From NCBI RefSeq assembly GCF_032854445.1, contig NC_088304.1:5828001-5892000 (forward strand): 64,000 nt of DNA, written 5' to 3'. The notes beneath the pieces are model-generated. The model saw nothing but the letters and a program-made list of their open reading frames with translations, ran no database searches and was not told where the DNA came from. The DNA is from Liolophura sinensis (Eukaryota > Mollusca > Polyplacophora > Chitonida > Chitonidae). This document shows positions 45,501-58,300 of this stretch, one piece after another (position 1 is the first letter of the stretch; each line of letters begins with the position of its first letter). The translations under genes and the position numbers were made by a program.

Positions 45501-46110
45501 ATCTATAAAAGGAGCTCAGGATGAATATTGATGAGATGGTCTCGAAGGTCGAACAGTACATATCATATGTATTTGTGCCTAAGTCAAAATAATCTAACAA
45601 CTACCTACTTAAGCTGTTGAACAAGTGGTGCCGAACCGTTTCGGTGAATTCATAAAATTGGATGCCTTTAGGTGTAGTCCTTGAAGCTGATCAGGACGGT
45701 TCTGTGTTCAGTAACAGCCGCAGTTACCGAGTGCAGATGCACCAGAGATCCATGAACAGAACGGTTCTTTTGATCAGTGACATGCATTTCCCGAGTGCAG
45801 ATGCACAAGCATCCACGGACCATACGTTGACGCAATCAGCCGGTGTAGAATCTCCAGTGGAATTTCGGCAGTGTTTAACATTGGAGTGGATAGAGCCTCA
45901 AGGTGAAGTATCAGAGTGCAGAAGCACTAGGGATCCACAACAAATACGTTGATGGGATCAGCCGGTGTAGAAACCTTCTAGAGGAGTTTTAACGTTTGTG
46001 GGGAAAAGGCCTCTGTAGGTATTACGAGGAAGTTGGTGTTTTTAATGAATTAGAAACACCAACCCATCTTTATCATCAACGTTCTTGTACAAAGGGGAAA
46101 TAAAACTGCT
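45501..46110 (+). mobile_element. LTR-retrotransposon-like 5' end remnant
   Basis: A TATA box (CTATAAAAGG, TATAAAA at 45504-45510) is followed about 115 bases later by ...TTGAACA, then AG, then TGGTGCCGAACCG at 45626. That last string has the form of a primer-binding site (starting TGG, complementary to a tRNA CCA end). The following 96-codon ORF (45662-45952) and leader contain three decayed copies of a GAGTGCAGATGCAC motif. No gag, protease or polymerase sequence is visible, so this is at most a solo or truncated element. The identification is an inference from spacing. Confidence 0.35.
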
Positions 46111-46659
46111 GTTTATTGTTGAAGTTAACATTCTCTCCGGACCTTCATCAATTCATATTTATTTCACCACTGGAATTCATGGGTTCTCTTCAATCTTAAA
46201 TTTGGAAGCTGGATTATTTAAATAAAGAAGAATGGAATCTACCTTGAACTCAAAATTATATAGCAGTGCCTCCACAAGTCTAGTGTAAATGTTAACATCA
46301 TTCCATGATTTGTACAAAAATTCACAAGGCGCTGCCAAAGGGTGAATCAGGTCGTGAGAACTGGTACTCACCATAGACTTTCAGAATAAAGAGGAAATAT
46401 AATCGCCCTACACTTGAACAGTGACTACGATTAAAAGAAATTCCCCCAACACCCAACAATACAAAAATATATAGGGGTTAGTAACCCTCATTAAGGGGCA
46501 AGCTGTAGGTTATAATGACACCACATACTTCATATCTCACCACTGAGCAAATGTGTGACAAATTTACATCAATCTGTATTCCACTATTATAGTGTGCGCG
46601 CCTTTAGCCACACTTGGGATATTTTGCAGCTTCCGAAAGGTGAGTGGTTTGTCACGGTT

Positions 46660-46732
46660 TCCCTATTCCATTCTATAAGTGAATAATTCTTGAGTACAGC
46701 GTTAAACTATAGTCAAATAAAATGATCAAGTA
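46660..46732 (+). mobile_element. SINE family A 3' fragment
   Basis: TTTCCCTATTCCATTCTATA, AGTGAATAATTCTTGAGTAC and AGCGTTAAACTATAGTCAAA approximate the SINE A 3' end with substitutions in the tail. Confidence 0.6.
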
Positions 46733-46796
46733 TCCTGGAAATGTTTTCACCATATCTGTCCAGTACTGGTTTGAGACATCAGATTGATGGCTACAA

Positions 46797-46968
46797 CCTG
46801 GGCCGATTTCACAAAGTCAGTTTATGACTCGTCAAAATTTGAAACATGATTTTACCAATGTTATTATAAGAGACGTGTCAAAATTTCCGCTTCTAAAACC
46901 AAGAACTAAGCATAGTGACTACGTTTTAAATTTTGAGTCAGAAATGTCTTTGTGCAATTGGCCCAAAG
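46797..46968. mobile_element. Fold-back MITE-like element
   Basis: The ends CTGGGCCGATTTCACAAAGT and CTTTGTGCAATTGGCCCAAA are imperfect inverted complements, with GACTCGTCAAAATTTGAAA against TTTTAAATTTTGAGTC further in. The related terminus at 10905-11030 supports a dispersed family. It is non-coding. Confidence 0.6.
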
Positions 46969-47389
46969 TCCCTATTAACCAGGAAAAAAAAAAAAAACGA
47001 CATAAAACCGTTGGAAATGTTCAAAACTTGGGCGTGGTTCAGACGTGGTTCAACTTAGTATTAATGCAGAAAAAATGTTTTGAAAAACATCCAGAAAACT
47101 GTCAAGATTTAACAGCAGAACAAAAGTAGCCAAACATTATTGAAAATTTCAAGCTTGATCTCCAACTCAATGTTTTCCGTTCAATAACAAACTTGTTGTG
47201 AAAGCATAAGGTCCAGGTTCTGATTTTTGCCTGATGGACTAGCAGACAAGAAGTAAAGGTACGTTATCCTCTGGTACTGGTAGGGGACTTACAACTGCAT
47301 GGTAATGAGGATTTACTATAGGCATGCATCAAGCCAAGAAAACATATCGTGTGATATATATTTGGCTAGACTCTTGCGATCATCCGATG

Positions 47390-47602
47390 GCTTTTCAACC
47401 ACTAAAGCCCTTTTTTTCAGTGGAATTTATGCATATAATTAATTTGAAATGATGTTAAAATGGATTTGTTTGAGTCATTAAAGATGCAAGGTTCAAAAAC
47501 AGCACATTATTTCTCGACACCCCATAGTTCTCTCCGAATGTTTCAAAACACTGGTTGCAGAGGTGGTTGAAAAGGTTGAAGAATCAGGGTAGTTGTGCAA
47601 TG
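47390..47602. mobile_element. MITE-like element (family 1)
   Basis: The left end GGCTTTTCAACCACTAAAGC leads into TTTTTTTCAGTGGAATTTAT, shared with 9806-9988. The right end is GGTTGAAAAGGTTGAAGAAT. The interior is non-coding. Confidence 0.5.
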
Positions 47603-50600
47603 CATGAAATATCCACATAAACCTGTCACAAGACAGACAGAAATATCACTCAATAGTCAACCAAAAGTTTTTCGTATTACGATATGAAGTTTATTTTTCC
47701 ATAAATATGTACAGAAAAGTGACATATTGCACAAAATGGTTTTTAATATAGATTTTTTTTCCTTTTTCATAAGAAAACCATAGAGTTGGTAAAAGCAATT
47801 TGTGTCAGTTGTATCCATCACAATGCAAGAATAGAAAGAAAGACCATGTATACATGTAGTTTTCAATTTTGTACATATCAGCACTTGTAGTGGTAGTGAC
47901 CTCCTCCTGCTCCCCCTCTCTCACGCATTATTGAATTGGATTCAAATGTCACTAAAAGTATACAAAAAAGTACTTTTTTTCATATGTGGAATAGTGTTAG
48001 TGATTTCACGGGGGAAAAATGACCCGTGTTCATGACCGTGCTGGTTTTTATATTTATTTACAGCATGTATAATAATAATAGTAATTATAATAATAATTCT
48101 TTTTACTGTACAATATATTTTAAAATAAGTCAGCCTAATGTTCACAGGTGTGCATCCTTAAAATGCTGACCTTCTCAAAGAGGTCAAAGGTAAAATGTCA
48201 ACTGCCGCGAACAAGGTCAAAGGTCAAAGCCAGCAACCATCCATTTGACCTTGACCCGTATTCTGACAATACAATGGTAAGTTCTATAAAATACCGATTA
48301 AAAGCAGCCCATGGCTTGGGTGACTTGATGATGAACGCGTATCAATGACATCCACATCAAACATAACTGTACACATACAAGGCGTCCAGCCTGAACATCA
48401 ACTTTTGTGCCTGAAGACACAAATGTAATAAATTATTCCACTATGGTATGCATTGAAATTTGTACGATATAACTTAAAATGTCACTGAAGAACTCCTTTT
48501 TGAATCAGAACAGAGTTCTTCACATGTACATCTTTCAAAACCATATCAGATCTTTCAGTAATTCCTGAAATGAAATTATTTGACCCTGAAATATCAGAAG
48601 TCAAGGTCATGGCACATATTCTGAACATCACAAATTGACCCTGGACAATTCTGTATCCACATTAAGCAAACATGCACTTTACACACAAACACATAACAAT
48701 GCTCAATGCATTTGCCATCTCGTCCTCAAACCAGTGAAATGGTACCAAGCAGCCAGGCCAAATATTCCATGATATTGGTTAAATTCAAAATCAAAATTCT
48801 TGATTTTCTAGAAGCAGTGCTCACACTAGTTGATGTTGGACTAGTCACCTTCAGAAACGTGCCTCAGGAAGGTAAAGACCATTGGTTATGGAGAATCTGA
48901 CTTCCGGCTTTGTCATCCAAGGAACTTTTATTTTAACGGAAAATTCTGACCAGCGATCCTCACTGGCCATGAAATCTAGCCAACACAGATATCATTCACA
49001 CAGTTCTTCCATGAAAACCCTTTTTTCCTGACTTTGATTCTTACAGTGTAATTCATTGACCTTCAAATATCATATGACAGCAAGGCCTGTGACTTGCATT
49101 AAGATAATTTGATGACGCTGGCAAATAAAAATTGGTGTCTAAAGTAAATATCAGTTAATACATGTAGCACTTATTTTTTCATTTCTTGCTTTATGTGACA
49201 CATATTTCTGTTATTGTGATACATTTACATGATCAAAATGGAGACTGCACGTGAAATGAAATTATGACAATGGAAAATTTCCAAAACACTGATGAAAATA
49301 AGCACTAACTGTAATCCAACAAAATGTACAAAACTGCCAAGGCAAAAACATGATTAACAACTCAAGCGGTAAATAATATTCCTATGGTTCAGTCCAGACA
49401 GGCGTGAGAACAAATCATGAATAAATTCAGGATCCATGCGAAGTGGTAGGCTAATCTGAAGCTTACAGCCCTAGTGACACACCTTAATTCTTGTAATTTT
49501 TGGGACATCTAGTCTGATCTTTTTTGGCAGTACACATGCTACTGTAGCAGGCATACACTTTCTCTTTTCTCATTTTGTTTGTCCATCTAATGAACAATAC
49601 ACTGTATATTCATATGTTTACCTCCAAGAAAAAATTTTAGCTTTCAGCACTACTACTATCTGTCCTAAAAAATAAAAATTATAGTATATCAAAATGAAAT
49701 AGCACTGAACGGGCAAGCAAACCCTACAAGGGGAATGTAATAAGCATGAATGATTTAATGAACTGTTTGCCTATGACCTTCACAAGGACATAAAAGACCA
49801 TTGGTGGGTAGGTCACAAGGTCAAACTTGTCTAGTAGTGGCAGTGATGTGAAGCAAGTGTTTTCCCTGGTGACAAGCCTCAAACGAGAACCCATATGAAA
49901 CTTTTTGGCTGAAAATACCTAAAAAAAACGCAACATATATGAAGCCATATCAAATGACTTAGTGACTAACAAAAGACAAAGAGTTTACACGGTTGTCATC
50001 TTATCGACTGACCTCTTATCAACATGGGTTTTCCTATTATTCACATCTGACTTGCCACAGACTCAGTCATATCTGTCTAGTAAAAAATTAGACAAAGCTG
50101 TAAAAATTTGAAGTAAATCTGTTGTATCTCCTTTGAAAACAAAGAATTTGTATCAATCCTTGTGTCACTAATTCATCACTAAAATGGCACGTGCTTTTTC
50201 CTTAACCAATTAGTTACTTAAGTAATACACATGGTTTCAGACAAGTCCATAAAAAATGTAGGCCCTGCTCTTCAATGGCAGCCCAATATGACAAAACCAA
50301 ATCTGTACTTTATTCATTGTCAGACTGTGGGAGAAAACCTCTATACATCATGGCCCTCAACATCAAGCCAAATTCCTACGAGTGCCAAAATAAACCAAGC
50401 ACATGTACAAGCATCCAGAACAATTCATATCAATTGGAATTTGTTGGAGAGTTGTACCGCACCTGTCCAACCTGTCTACTGCATTCCTACTACAACCCCC
50501 AGCCCTCTCCCCTCCTCTGTCTCTCTCTGAACAGTCGGAGTAAGGCCACTGTGTTATCACATCCTTGAGCAGTTGCCTGTTTGTTTATCACAAGTTTCCT

Positions 50601-51970
50601 TTCTTGTCCATGTCAACAGCAAGCCAATTTATGTTATCATCAGTTTTTGTACAGTGCCTCCCTCTTGACCCTCGGCTTAACAACTGACTAACAAATAGTG
50701 CACCACCCCTTCTGGAGCCCCAAAGTCAATATGTCAAATTGACCAATAACATAACAATCAGCAATATCAGGAATATTCTGTCATGTTTACACAGGGTTAC
50801 TATCAACCTGTAAATAATGGTGGGGTTTAGTATGGACTCAATTTGACATACACCTGTACTGAACAGTATCTACCTATGCAGTAGAAAGTACGTCCAGGTA
50901 AGAACGTAACCAGGTGATAATGGGAAGATACATCATATGAATATGCAGATTAAAATAAAACAGGTAAAATGTTATGGTAACACAGTAAGATCAATTTGTG
51001 GTTTACTTTTCAAGTTTCACGTGGGCTGGCATAAACAACGGGCATGAAAGAAGAAAAAAAAAATCCATGAACAATAATCATGTTACTTTCTAAATCATCG
51101 ATTGATTATGTTAATCGCTTTGGATGAAATCAGGTGGAACAATAGATTAACACTGACAATAATTAACCAAAAAACTGATAATCTTGTCACAGGGGATAGC
51201 CCAGTTTTGAAACGTAAAAACGTAACAACCCGAGTGCTGAGTTTAGGCGTGTGATACAGTGTAGAACTGGTGGTAAAGTGTGCAATGGCATTCTGGTGTG
51301 CACATTTTGAGTTCTGATCAGTCGATCCAGGAAGATGGAGCCAGGAGAGCTGACTGTATAATAAAATGGATAAGCATGGATTTGTCCCGAGATAACTGAT
51401 GTTTACCATGGCTAACATCAGGTATAACTGAACGATGGCGATAATGTGGGGATATTAAACACAGGTTGTTCACACCTCACAGATAACTCTCACCTTACAT
51501 AGTCTACACACACCACATCCAGGTGGAGCGATGATATCACCGCACTCTTCTATACTTCCACATACACTACACCATTGATCTCAAAACCGAGATCTTAATC
51601 TGTCTCCGGTGTTTGAGACAGATGTACATCAGTTGGGTTGAGAACGGAATCATGGCAGGTTGTGTCAGTCACATATTAATACCCCATGATTTCAGGAGGC
51701 ACACTTCATGATTCAGGCTTATATAGGCAGTATACATGAATAAGGTGGAGAAAGGGTGTGTTGAGTATTCCTCACTATCTCAAGCTCATGGACATTATCG
51801 ATACAGGTGGAAAAACTGCCATAGTTTACACACACATGCAATTGTGACCAGAAAACTACACTTGAAGATGATATCTGCACTGGGGAATCAATCTCTGCAG
51901 AACACTTGTTGTGGCCTTGTTGGTATGTGGACAATGCTTGGGACTTCAGAATCAGACAGGCCTCTTGCCT
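47603..51970. other. Intergenic, no supported gene
   Basis: This 4.4-kb stretch is low in recognisable repeats. The largest ORFs (two overlapping plus-strand frames of 99 and 97 codons at 50231-50568; 107 codons minus at 51095-51418) show no motif or splice support. A minus-strand AATAAA (TTTATT near 47691) could mark the end of a long minus-strand transcript, but no coding exon nearby supports that. A small (TAA)n run lies near 48068-48098. Confidence 0.45.
48168..48257. promoter_or_regulatory. Cluster of nuclear-receptor half-sites including a perfect DR1
   Basis: Within 90 bases are TGACCT (48168), AGGTCA (48181, preceded by AAG), a perfect direct repeat AGGTCA-A-AGGTCA (48214-48226) and TGACCTTGACCC (48246-48257, which reads GGGTCAAGGTCA in reverse). 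DR1 and TCAAGGTCA forms are classic response elements for RXR/HNF4-type and ERR/FTZ-F1-type receptors. Function here is inferred from motif only. Confidence 0.4.
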
Positions 51971-51974
51971 GATG

Positions 51975-53500
51975 AATCAAAGATTAGGTGTGACATTGTA
52001 TCAGATAACTCTCTGCATGTGTCATGAAACTGGTGATGTGTGGAGAAGCCTGAGTCTTCAGAAAGATTAGGTGTGACATGGTATTAGGTAACTGTCCACA
52101 CTTGTCATGACACTGTTAATACGTAGAGGAAGCTTGAGTCTTCAGGACTGTTGCCGGGCAATTCACACATCAGGTGTGACATCGGATCAGGTAACTGTCC
52201 ACATTTGTCACGATACTGTTAATATGTAGAGAAAGCTTGAGTCTTCAGGACTGTTGCCGGACAATTCACACATCAGGTGTGACATCGGATCAGGTAACTG
52301 TCCACATTTGTCACGATACTGTTAATATGTAGAGAAAGCCTGAGTCTTCAGGACTGTTGCCGGACAATTCACACATCAGGTGTAACATCAGATCAGGTAA
52401 CTGTCCACATTTGTCACGATACTGTTAATATGTAGAGAAAGCCTGAGTCTTCAGGACTGTTGCCGGACAATTCATACATCAGGTGTGACATTGGATCAGG
52501 TAACTGTCCACATTTGTCACGATACTGTTAATATGTAGAGAAAGCTTGAGTCTTCAGGACTGTTGCCGGACAATTCACACATCAGGTGCGACATCGGATC
52601 AGGTGACTGTCCACATTTGTCACGATACTGTTAATACGTAGAGAAAGCTTGAGTCTTCAGGACTGTTGCCGGACAATTCACACATCAGGTGCGACATCGG
52701 ATCAGGTAACTGTCCGCATTTGTCACGATACTGTTAATACGTAGAGAAAGCTTGAGTCTTCAGGACTGTTGCCGGACAAATCACACATCAGGTGTGACAT
52801 CGGATCAGGTGACTGTCCGCATTTGTCATGATACTGTTAATATGTAGAGAAAGCTTGAGTCTTCAGGACTGTTGCCGGACAAATCACACATCAGGTGTAA
52901 CATCAGATCAGGTAACTGTCCACATTTGTCACGATACTGTTAATATGTAGAGAAAGCTTGAGACTTCAGGACTGTTGCCGGACAATTCACACATCAGGTG
53001 CGACATCGGATCAGGTAACTGTCCACATTTGTCACGATACTGTTAATATGTAGAGAAAGCTTGAGTCTTCAGGACTGTTGCCGGACAATTCACACATCAG
53101 GTGCGACATCGGATCAGGTAACTGTCCACATTTGTCACGATACTGTTAATATGTAGAGAAAGCTTGAGTCTTCAGGACAGTTGCCGGACAATTCACACAT
53201 CAGGTGCGACATCGGATCAGGTAACTGTCCACATTTGTCACGATACTGTTAATATGTAGAGAAAGCTTGAGTCTTCAGGACAGTTGCCGGACAATTCACA
53301 CATCAGGTGCGACATCGGATCAGGTAACTGTCCACACTTGTCATGATACTGTTAATATGTAGAGAAAGCTTGAGTCTTCAGGACAGTTGCCAGACAAATC
53401 ACACATCAGGTGTGACATCGGATCAGGTAACTGTCCACATTTGTCACGATACTGTTAATATGTAGAGAAAGCCTGAGTCTTCAGAGCCAGGCAGGCCCCT
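51975..53500. repeat. 103-bp minisatellite (about 15 copies)
   Basis: The regular 103-bp unit contains TTGAGTCTTCAGGACTGTTG, CCGGACAATTCACACATCAG, GTGCGACATCGGATCAGGTA, ACTGTCCACATTTGTCACGA and TACTGTTAATATGTAGAGAA. Successive TTGCCGG positions (52151, 52254, 52357) confirm the period. The edges are decayed and the centre is almost identical from unit to unit, which suggests recent homogenisation. There is no coding content. Confidence 0.95.
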
Positions 53501-54109
53501 TGCCTGACATATAATAAATCAGAAGTGACATTGTATTAAGCGGAAAACTGCATCAGCTCCCTCCACACACATGATGTACAGTCAACCTCTGCATTTATTC
53601 TCAACAGCTAGATTAGTTTTAAGAGTGAATCCCCATAGTTATTTGAAGGCAGATTTAGCCACCTTCTGAGTCAGCAAACGTATATACACTTGTATTTAGC
53701 CTGCCACCAGGAAAGCTTTGTATCACCTTTTAGGCAGAACTACCTATTGTCACACCTTACGTCTGGTGACAGAATCATAAACTCTAAAATTCATCTCTTC
53801 TTGAACGGCTGATATATATGTCCTCATCAGATGGCAAATTGCAAATCTTCATGCGTTCCTGTTAGGTCAACTTTTACAAATATACTGCTTGATATCAAAA
53901 GTTGCCTTTGTCTCTTAGTTGTGACATGATATACAATAAGGTACAGAACATGATACAGGAACCGCATATCAACATCAGTGTTACTTCATATGAAAGCTGC
54001 AACTCAAAATACACACATATCTCCAGTGCTGACATACATCCACTGGATTTGACTGATGTTTTAACCTTTCTGTCACCATTCATATCACTGGTTTGGAGAA
54101 CTGTCATCC

Positions 54110-55255
54110 TTGTGACACTCAGTGTACTGAAGTACTGTCAATTCTGCTGAAATCACCACAGTTGCTTACACATATCAGTGTGCTGGATGGCTGTACTTCT
54201 CCACACAGTGTCATCTTTGTGACAATCAGTATACAGAAGAGCTGTCAATTCTGCTGAAATCACCACAGTTGCTTACACATATCAGTATGCTGGAGGGCTG
54301 TACTTCACACACAGTGCCATCTTTGTGACAATCAGTATACAGGAGAACTGTCAATTCTGCTGAAATCACCACAGTTGCTTACACATATCAGTGTGCTGGA
54401 GGGCTGTACTTCTCCACACAGTGTCATCTTTGTGACAATCAGTATACAGGAGAACTGTCCATTCTGCTGAAATTACCACAGTTGATTACACATATCAGTA
54501 TGCTGGAGGGCTGTACTTCTCCACACAGTGTCATCTTTGTGACAATCAGTATACAGAAGAACTGTCCATTCTGCTGAAATTACCACAGTTGCTTACACAT
54601 ATCAGTGTGCTGGATGGCTGTACCTCTCCACACAGTGTCATCTTTGTGACAATCAGTATACAGAGGAACTGTCCATTCTGCTGGAATTACCAGTTGCTTA
54701 TACCAATCAGTATGCTGGAAGGCTGTACCTCTCCACACAGCATCATCCTAGTGACACTCAGTGTACTGAAGTACTGTCAATTCTGCTGAAATTACCACAG
54801 TTGCTTACACATATCAGTGTGCTGGATGGCTGTACTTCTCCACACAGTGTCATCTTTGTGACAATCAGTATACAGAGGAACTGTCCATTCTGCTGGAATT
54901 ACCAGTTGCTTATACCAATCAGTATGCTGGAAGGCTGTACCTCTCCACACAGCATCATCCTAGTGACACTCAGTGTATTGAAGTACTGTCAATTCTGCTG
55001 AAATTACCACAGTTGCTTACACATATCAGTGTGCTGGATGGCTGTACTTCTCCACACAATGTCATCTTTCTGACAATCAGTATACAGGAGAACTGTCCAT
55101 TCTGCTGAAATTACCACAGTTGCTTACACATATCAGTGTGCTGGATGGCCGTACTTCTCCACACAGTGTCATCTTTGTGACAATCAGTATACAGGAGAAA
55201 TGTCAATTCTGCTGAAATCACCCCGGTTGCTTACACATATCAGTATGCTGGAGGG
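54110..55255. repeat. 107-bp minisatellite with a 212-bp higher-order repeat (about 11 copies)
   Basis: The unit contains CACCACAGTTGCTTACACAT, ATCAGTGTGCTGGATGGCTG, TACTTCTCCACACAGTGTCA, TCTTTGTGACAATCAGTATA and CAGGAGAACTGTCAATTCTG. Anchor positions at 54161, 54268, 54374, 54481, 54588, 54693 and 54800 give spacings of 105-107. The dimer at about 54589-54800 is repeated almost exactly at 54801-55012, so two identical 66-codon ORFs appear; I treat them as repeat by-products. The array ends about 105 bases from the KSR stop codon and may lie in its 3' UTR. Confidence 0.95.
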
Positions 55256-55359
55256 CCATATTATAAGCATGATACTTGGGGAGCTTGGCACTGTGACTGG
55301 TGCACTACAACCCGACTGACCTATGACCTTTGCTCGTGATGTCAGCATGTGAGCAGTAG

Positions 55360-58300
55360 TCAGATGACCGACTCCGCGCTCCGTGACAAGTGCACCGGGT
55401 GAGATGGGCTACGCAGTAACCTTTTCTTTGGTAGTCTTTCTAAGGCCTTTAACAAACGACTAAAGTCTGGTCGATCACTAGGTTTGTAAGTCCAGCAAAT
55501 CATCAGCACATCCTGCAAACACAACACAATCAGAGCACAATAACCTGAGAGCACTTTTATACAAATCCCCTTGGTCCGAAAAACAAATCAATTTCATAAC
55601 TACTAACTTTAGAAACTGCTTAATTTTTAATGCAACTGTAAATTAAACCGACAAATGTCGCTCTGGGGATATTTAATTTTAATTCAAAGGTAGTCCAAAA
55701 AATTGCACTGCTTTGATTTCCTACACTGGGTGTACAATATCAATGATACCATTTAATACTGAAGCAGTTGAAATCATTCAGATTAAATTTTCATACAGAT
55801 TAAATTTGAACCTGCCCTGAACTGAGATAAGTGTGAATCAAAATTAATCTGACAAAACTGTTACTCAAGAGCTTATAGAAATAAGAGCGACTTGGAGTTA
55901 ATTCAAGATAGGGGCTCATGATAAATCAGCCAACAAAAGGGGCGCATTAGAGTAAGTGTGAATGAGATTTAAGCCGGAATAAGTGTGAATAAGAGTAAAG
56001 TAGAGATAAGTGTGAATACATGTAAGTGTTGAGCTGAGATAAGCAAGAATAAAAGTTGAGCTGAGATAAACTTGAATAAGGGTTGAGATAAGTGTGAATA
56101 AGAGTGGAGCTGAGAAGTGTGAATAACAATTGAGTTGAGAAGTGTGAATGAGAATTAAGCTGAGAAGTGTGAATAAGAGTTAAGCTGAGATAATTGTGAA
56201 TCAGAGTTATGTCTTGAGTTAAGCATGGATAAAAATGATCCCTGCTTGGAGCTCACCTTTACATCTCTGGAGGCTTGAACATTACTCAGTGACTGTTTGA
56301 GGCCGCGCCCCACCTGCCAGATAATCGTCTCTGCTGGCATCTTTTTGAAAGGCCACTCCCCTGTCAGCAGCTCATACCACACCGTGCTGAGGAAAAAAAA
56401 AAATGAATGAATGACTGTATGAATGTTTGGGGTTTAATGTCGTACTTAACAATTTTTAATTCATGATGACGAGGAGTCATTAGGTGTGTGTATATATACT
56501 GTATCTAGATGCTGACAAAGTGCTGCCGCCACAGAAGTATCATGCTGAACACAAAACAAGTACCATTTTGAAAGTCACTGGTGTGGCCCGACTCGGGTTT
56601 GATCCCAGGTCTCCTGACTTCAGATGCTCTAAATATTAGGCCACCCAAGCAGTCGAGGAAGAAAAGCAAAAAACAAAAAACAATCAGATTTCTATTTGAT
56701 GCATGCTTTATCACTTCTTTGGAGGATATACCCTTTATCTACTTGAAGTAGAAATTAGGACACAACTAAATACAGGCTTCAACAAATTCATGTATACCAT
56801 AAATGACCATAAATTTCGTCCATCACTAACTAGCATATTTTCTGAAAGCTGTATTGATTTTGGAAAGGTGGTTTCACTTTTTTTTTTGAACATGGGGTGT
56901 ATCCTACTTCAAAATTAACTTTAAAAAAAGTTTCAGCACCAAAGATAATATTTTGTGAAATTTATTTGCCTCTAAAAATGCACTTTTGCCGGTGAAATTT
57001 TGTGTCATTCAGGGTATTTGATTTTACATCAGGAGAAAGGGGAGACAACTCACCCAAATGCATATACGTCTGACTGTTCTGAGAAGGGCAGGTCACTGTT
57101 ACAGTGGAAGTGGCTGCCAGCCTGAAGGGAGCAGATGATCTCTGGTGAGAGGTAACACAACCAGCCCGGGGGTATGCTCAGCCAGTTTCCCTTCCTGTTT
57201 ATCAGAACAACAACAATACACACAGTGAGAGTGGTTAAGGTTTCATGCCACATTTGGAATATTTCAGCCATCTCACGAAAGACAGTGCAATCAGCCTGAG
57301 AGTACGCTCGGTCAGTTGTCCTTCCTGATTACAACAACAACAGCAGCAGCAAAACACACTGGTTTGTCATATACTAGTAGCTTTGGATGAATTAGATGAA
57401 GCTTGGTGACAGTAAATGGTCAATGGTAGTTTTCTTGACTAACAAAACCAATCATCATCAAATAAGCAGTCATACAACATACAACAACAATACCAATCGC
57501 CATCAAATAAGCAGTCATACAACATACAACAACAACAACAATACCAAAAGATACAACATACCTGCTGGCCCCACAAAGTTTTGTGACGTTAAAGAGGCCG
57601 AAATCTGTAATAATCACTCGGTCCCGCTCTAAAAAAATATTTTTTGTTTTTAAATCTTTGTGGACAATGCCCCTAGCATGGAGGTACCCCATTCCCTACA
57701 AAAAACAACAAAAAAACAATCAAGTATTAAACCTAGACAGATTAGTACATAACCTTGAGCAGGATAATATGGATCTTACCACAACAGAGATGTTAGACAC
57801 AAATTTTCAGGCCTGTTTTTGCTGTGAATGCCAACCCAGGCAAGGTATTTATTGTTGAAACAGTGTATGTGTGCTTGTGGATTTTTGTAGTCTTTCAGTC
57901 ATATGACTACGAGGAGTCATTAGGGGCGTGTACATTTGATGTGTCTATTTCCAGCAGGAGTTCATTCTGCTGCCACTTGAGTGTCATGCCGGAGACCCCA
58001 GACCCAATCCAGTCACATTATAGGGCACCGATTTAACCAGTACTTGCTCTATTTTGTCAGTGCTGAGTGCCAAGTGAGGCAGAAACAAGCACCATTTCTA
58101 AAATCTTTGGTATGACGCGACTTCAGGGAACAGTTTGTTTATATGAATGTCACTACATTACAAGGTAAATCTCACAAGAACTTTCCTAGGTGAAAATGAA
58201 AGTAAATAAAACTCCTTTCGCAGGAATCCAACATTATTACTAAGAATCCATATTAATATATTCTAATATTACAATTCAAGCACTTTATTGCAAAGATAAG

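Noticed and set aside
45662-45952. 96-codon ORF as a gene
   Set aside because: It lies in the leader of an LTR-like fragment and contains an internal DNA-level repeat. No known domain is seen.
50231-50568. Two overlapping ORFs of 99 and 97 codons
   Set aside because: They overlap in different frames, have low-complexity Ser/Pro/Thr ends and no motif. Neither has splice or conservation support by eye.
54589-55001. Two identical 66-aa Cys-containing ORFs as a duplicated peptide or toxin gene pair
   Set aside because: They lie entirely within the 107-bp tandem array and duplicate with its higher-order unit. There is no signal peptide or gene structure.
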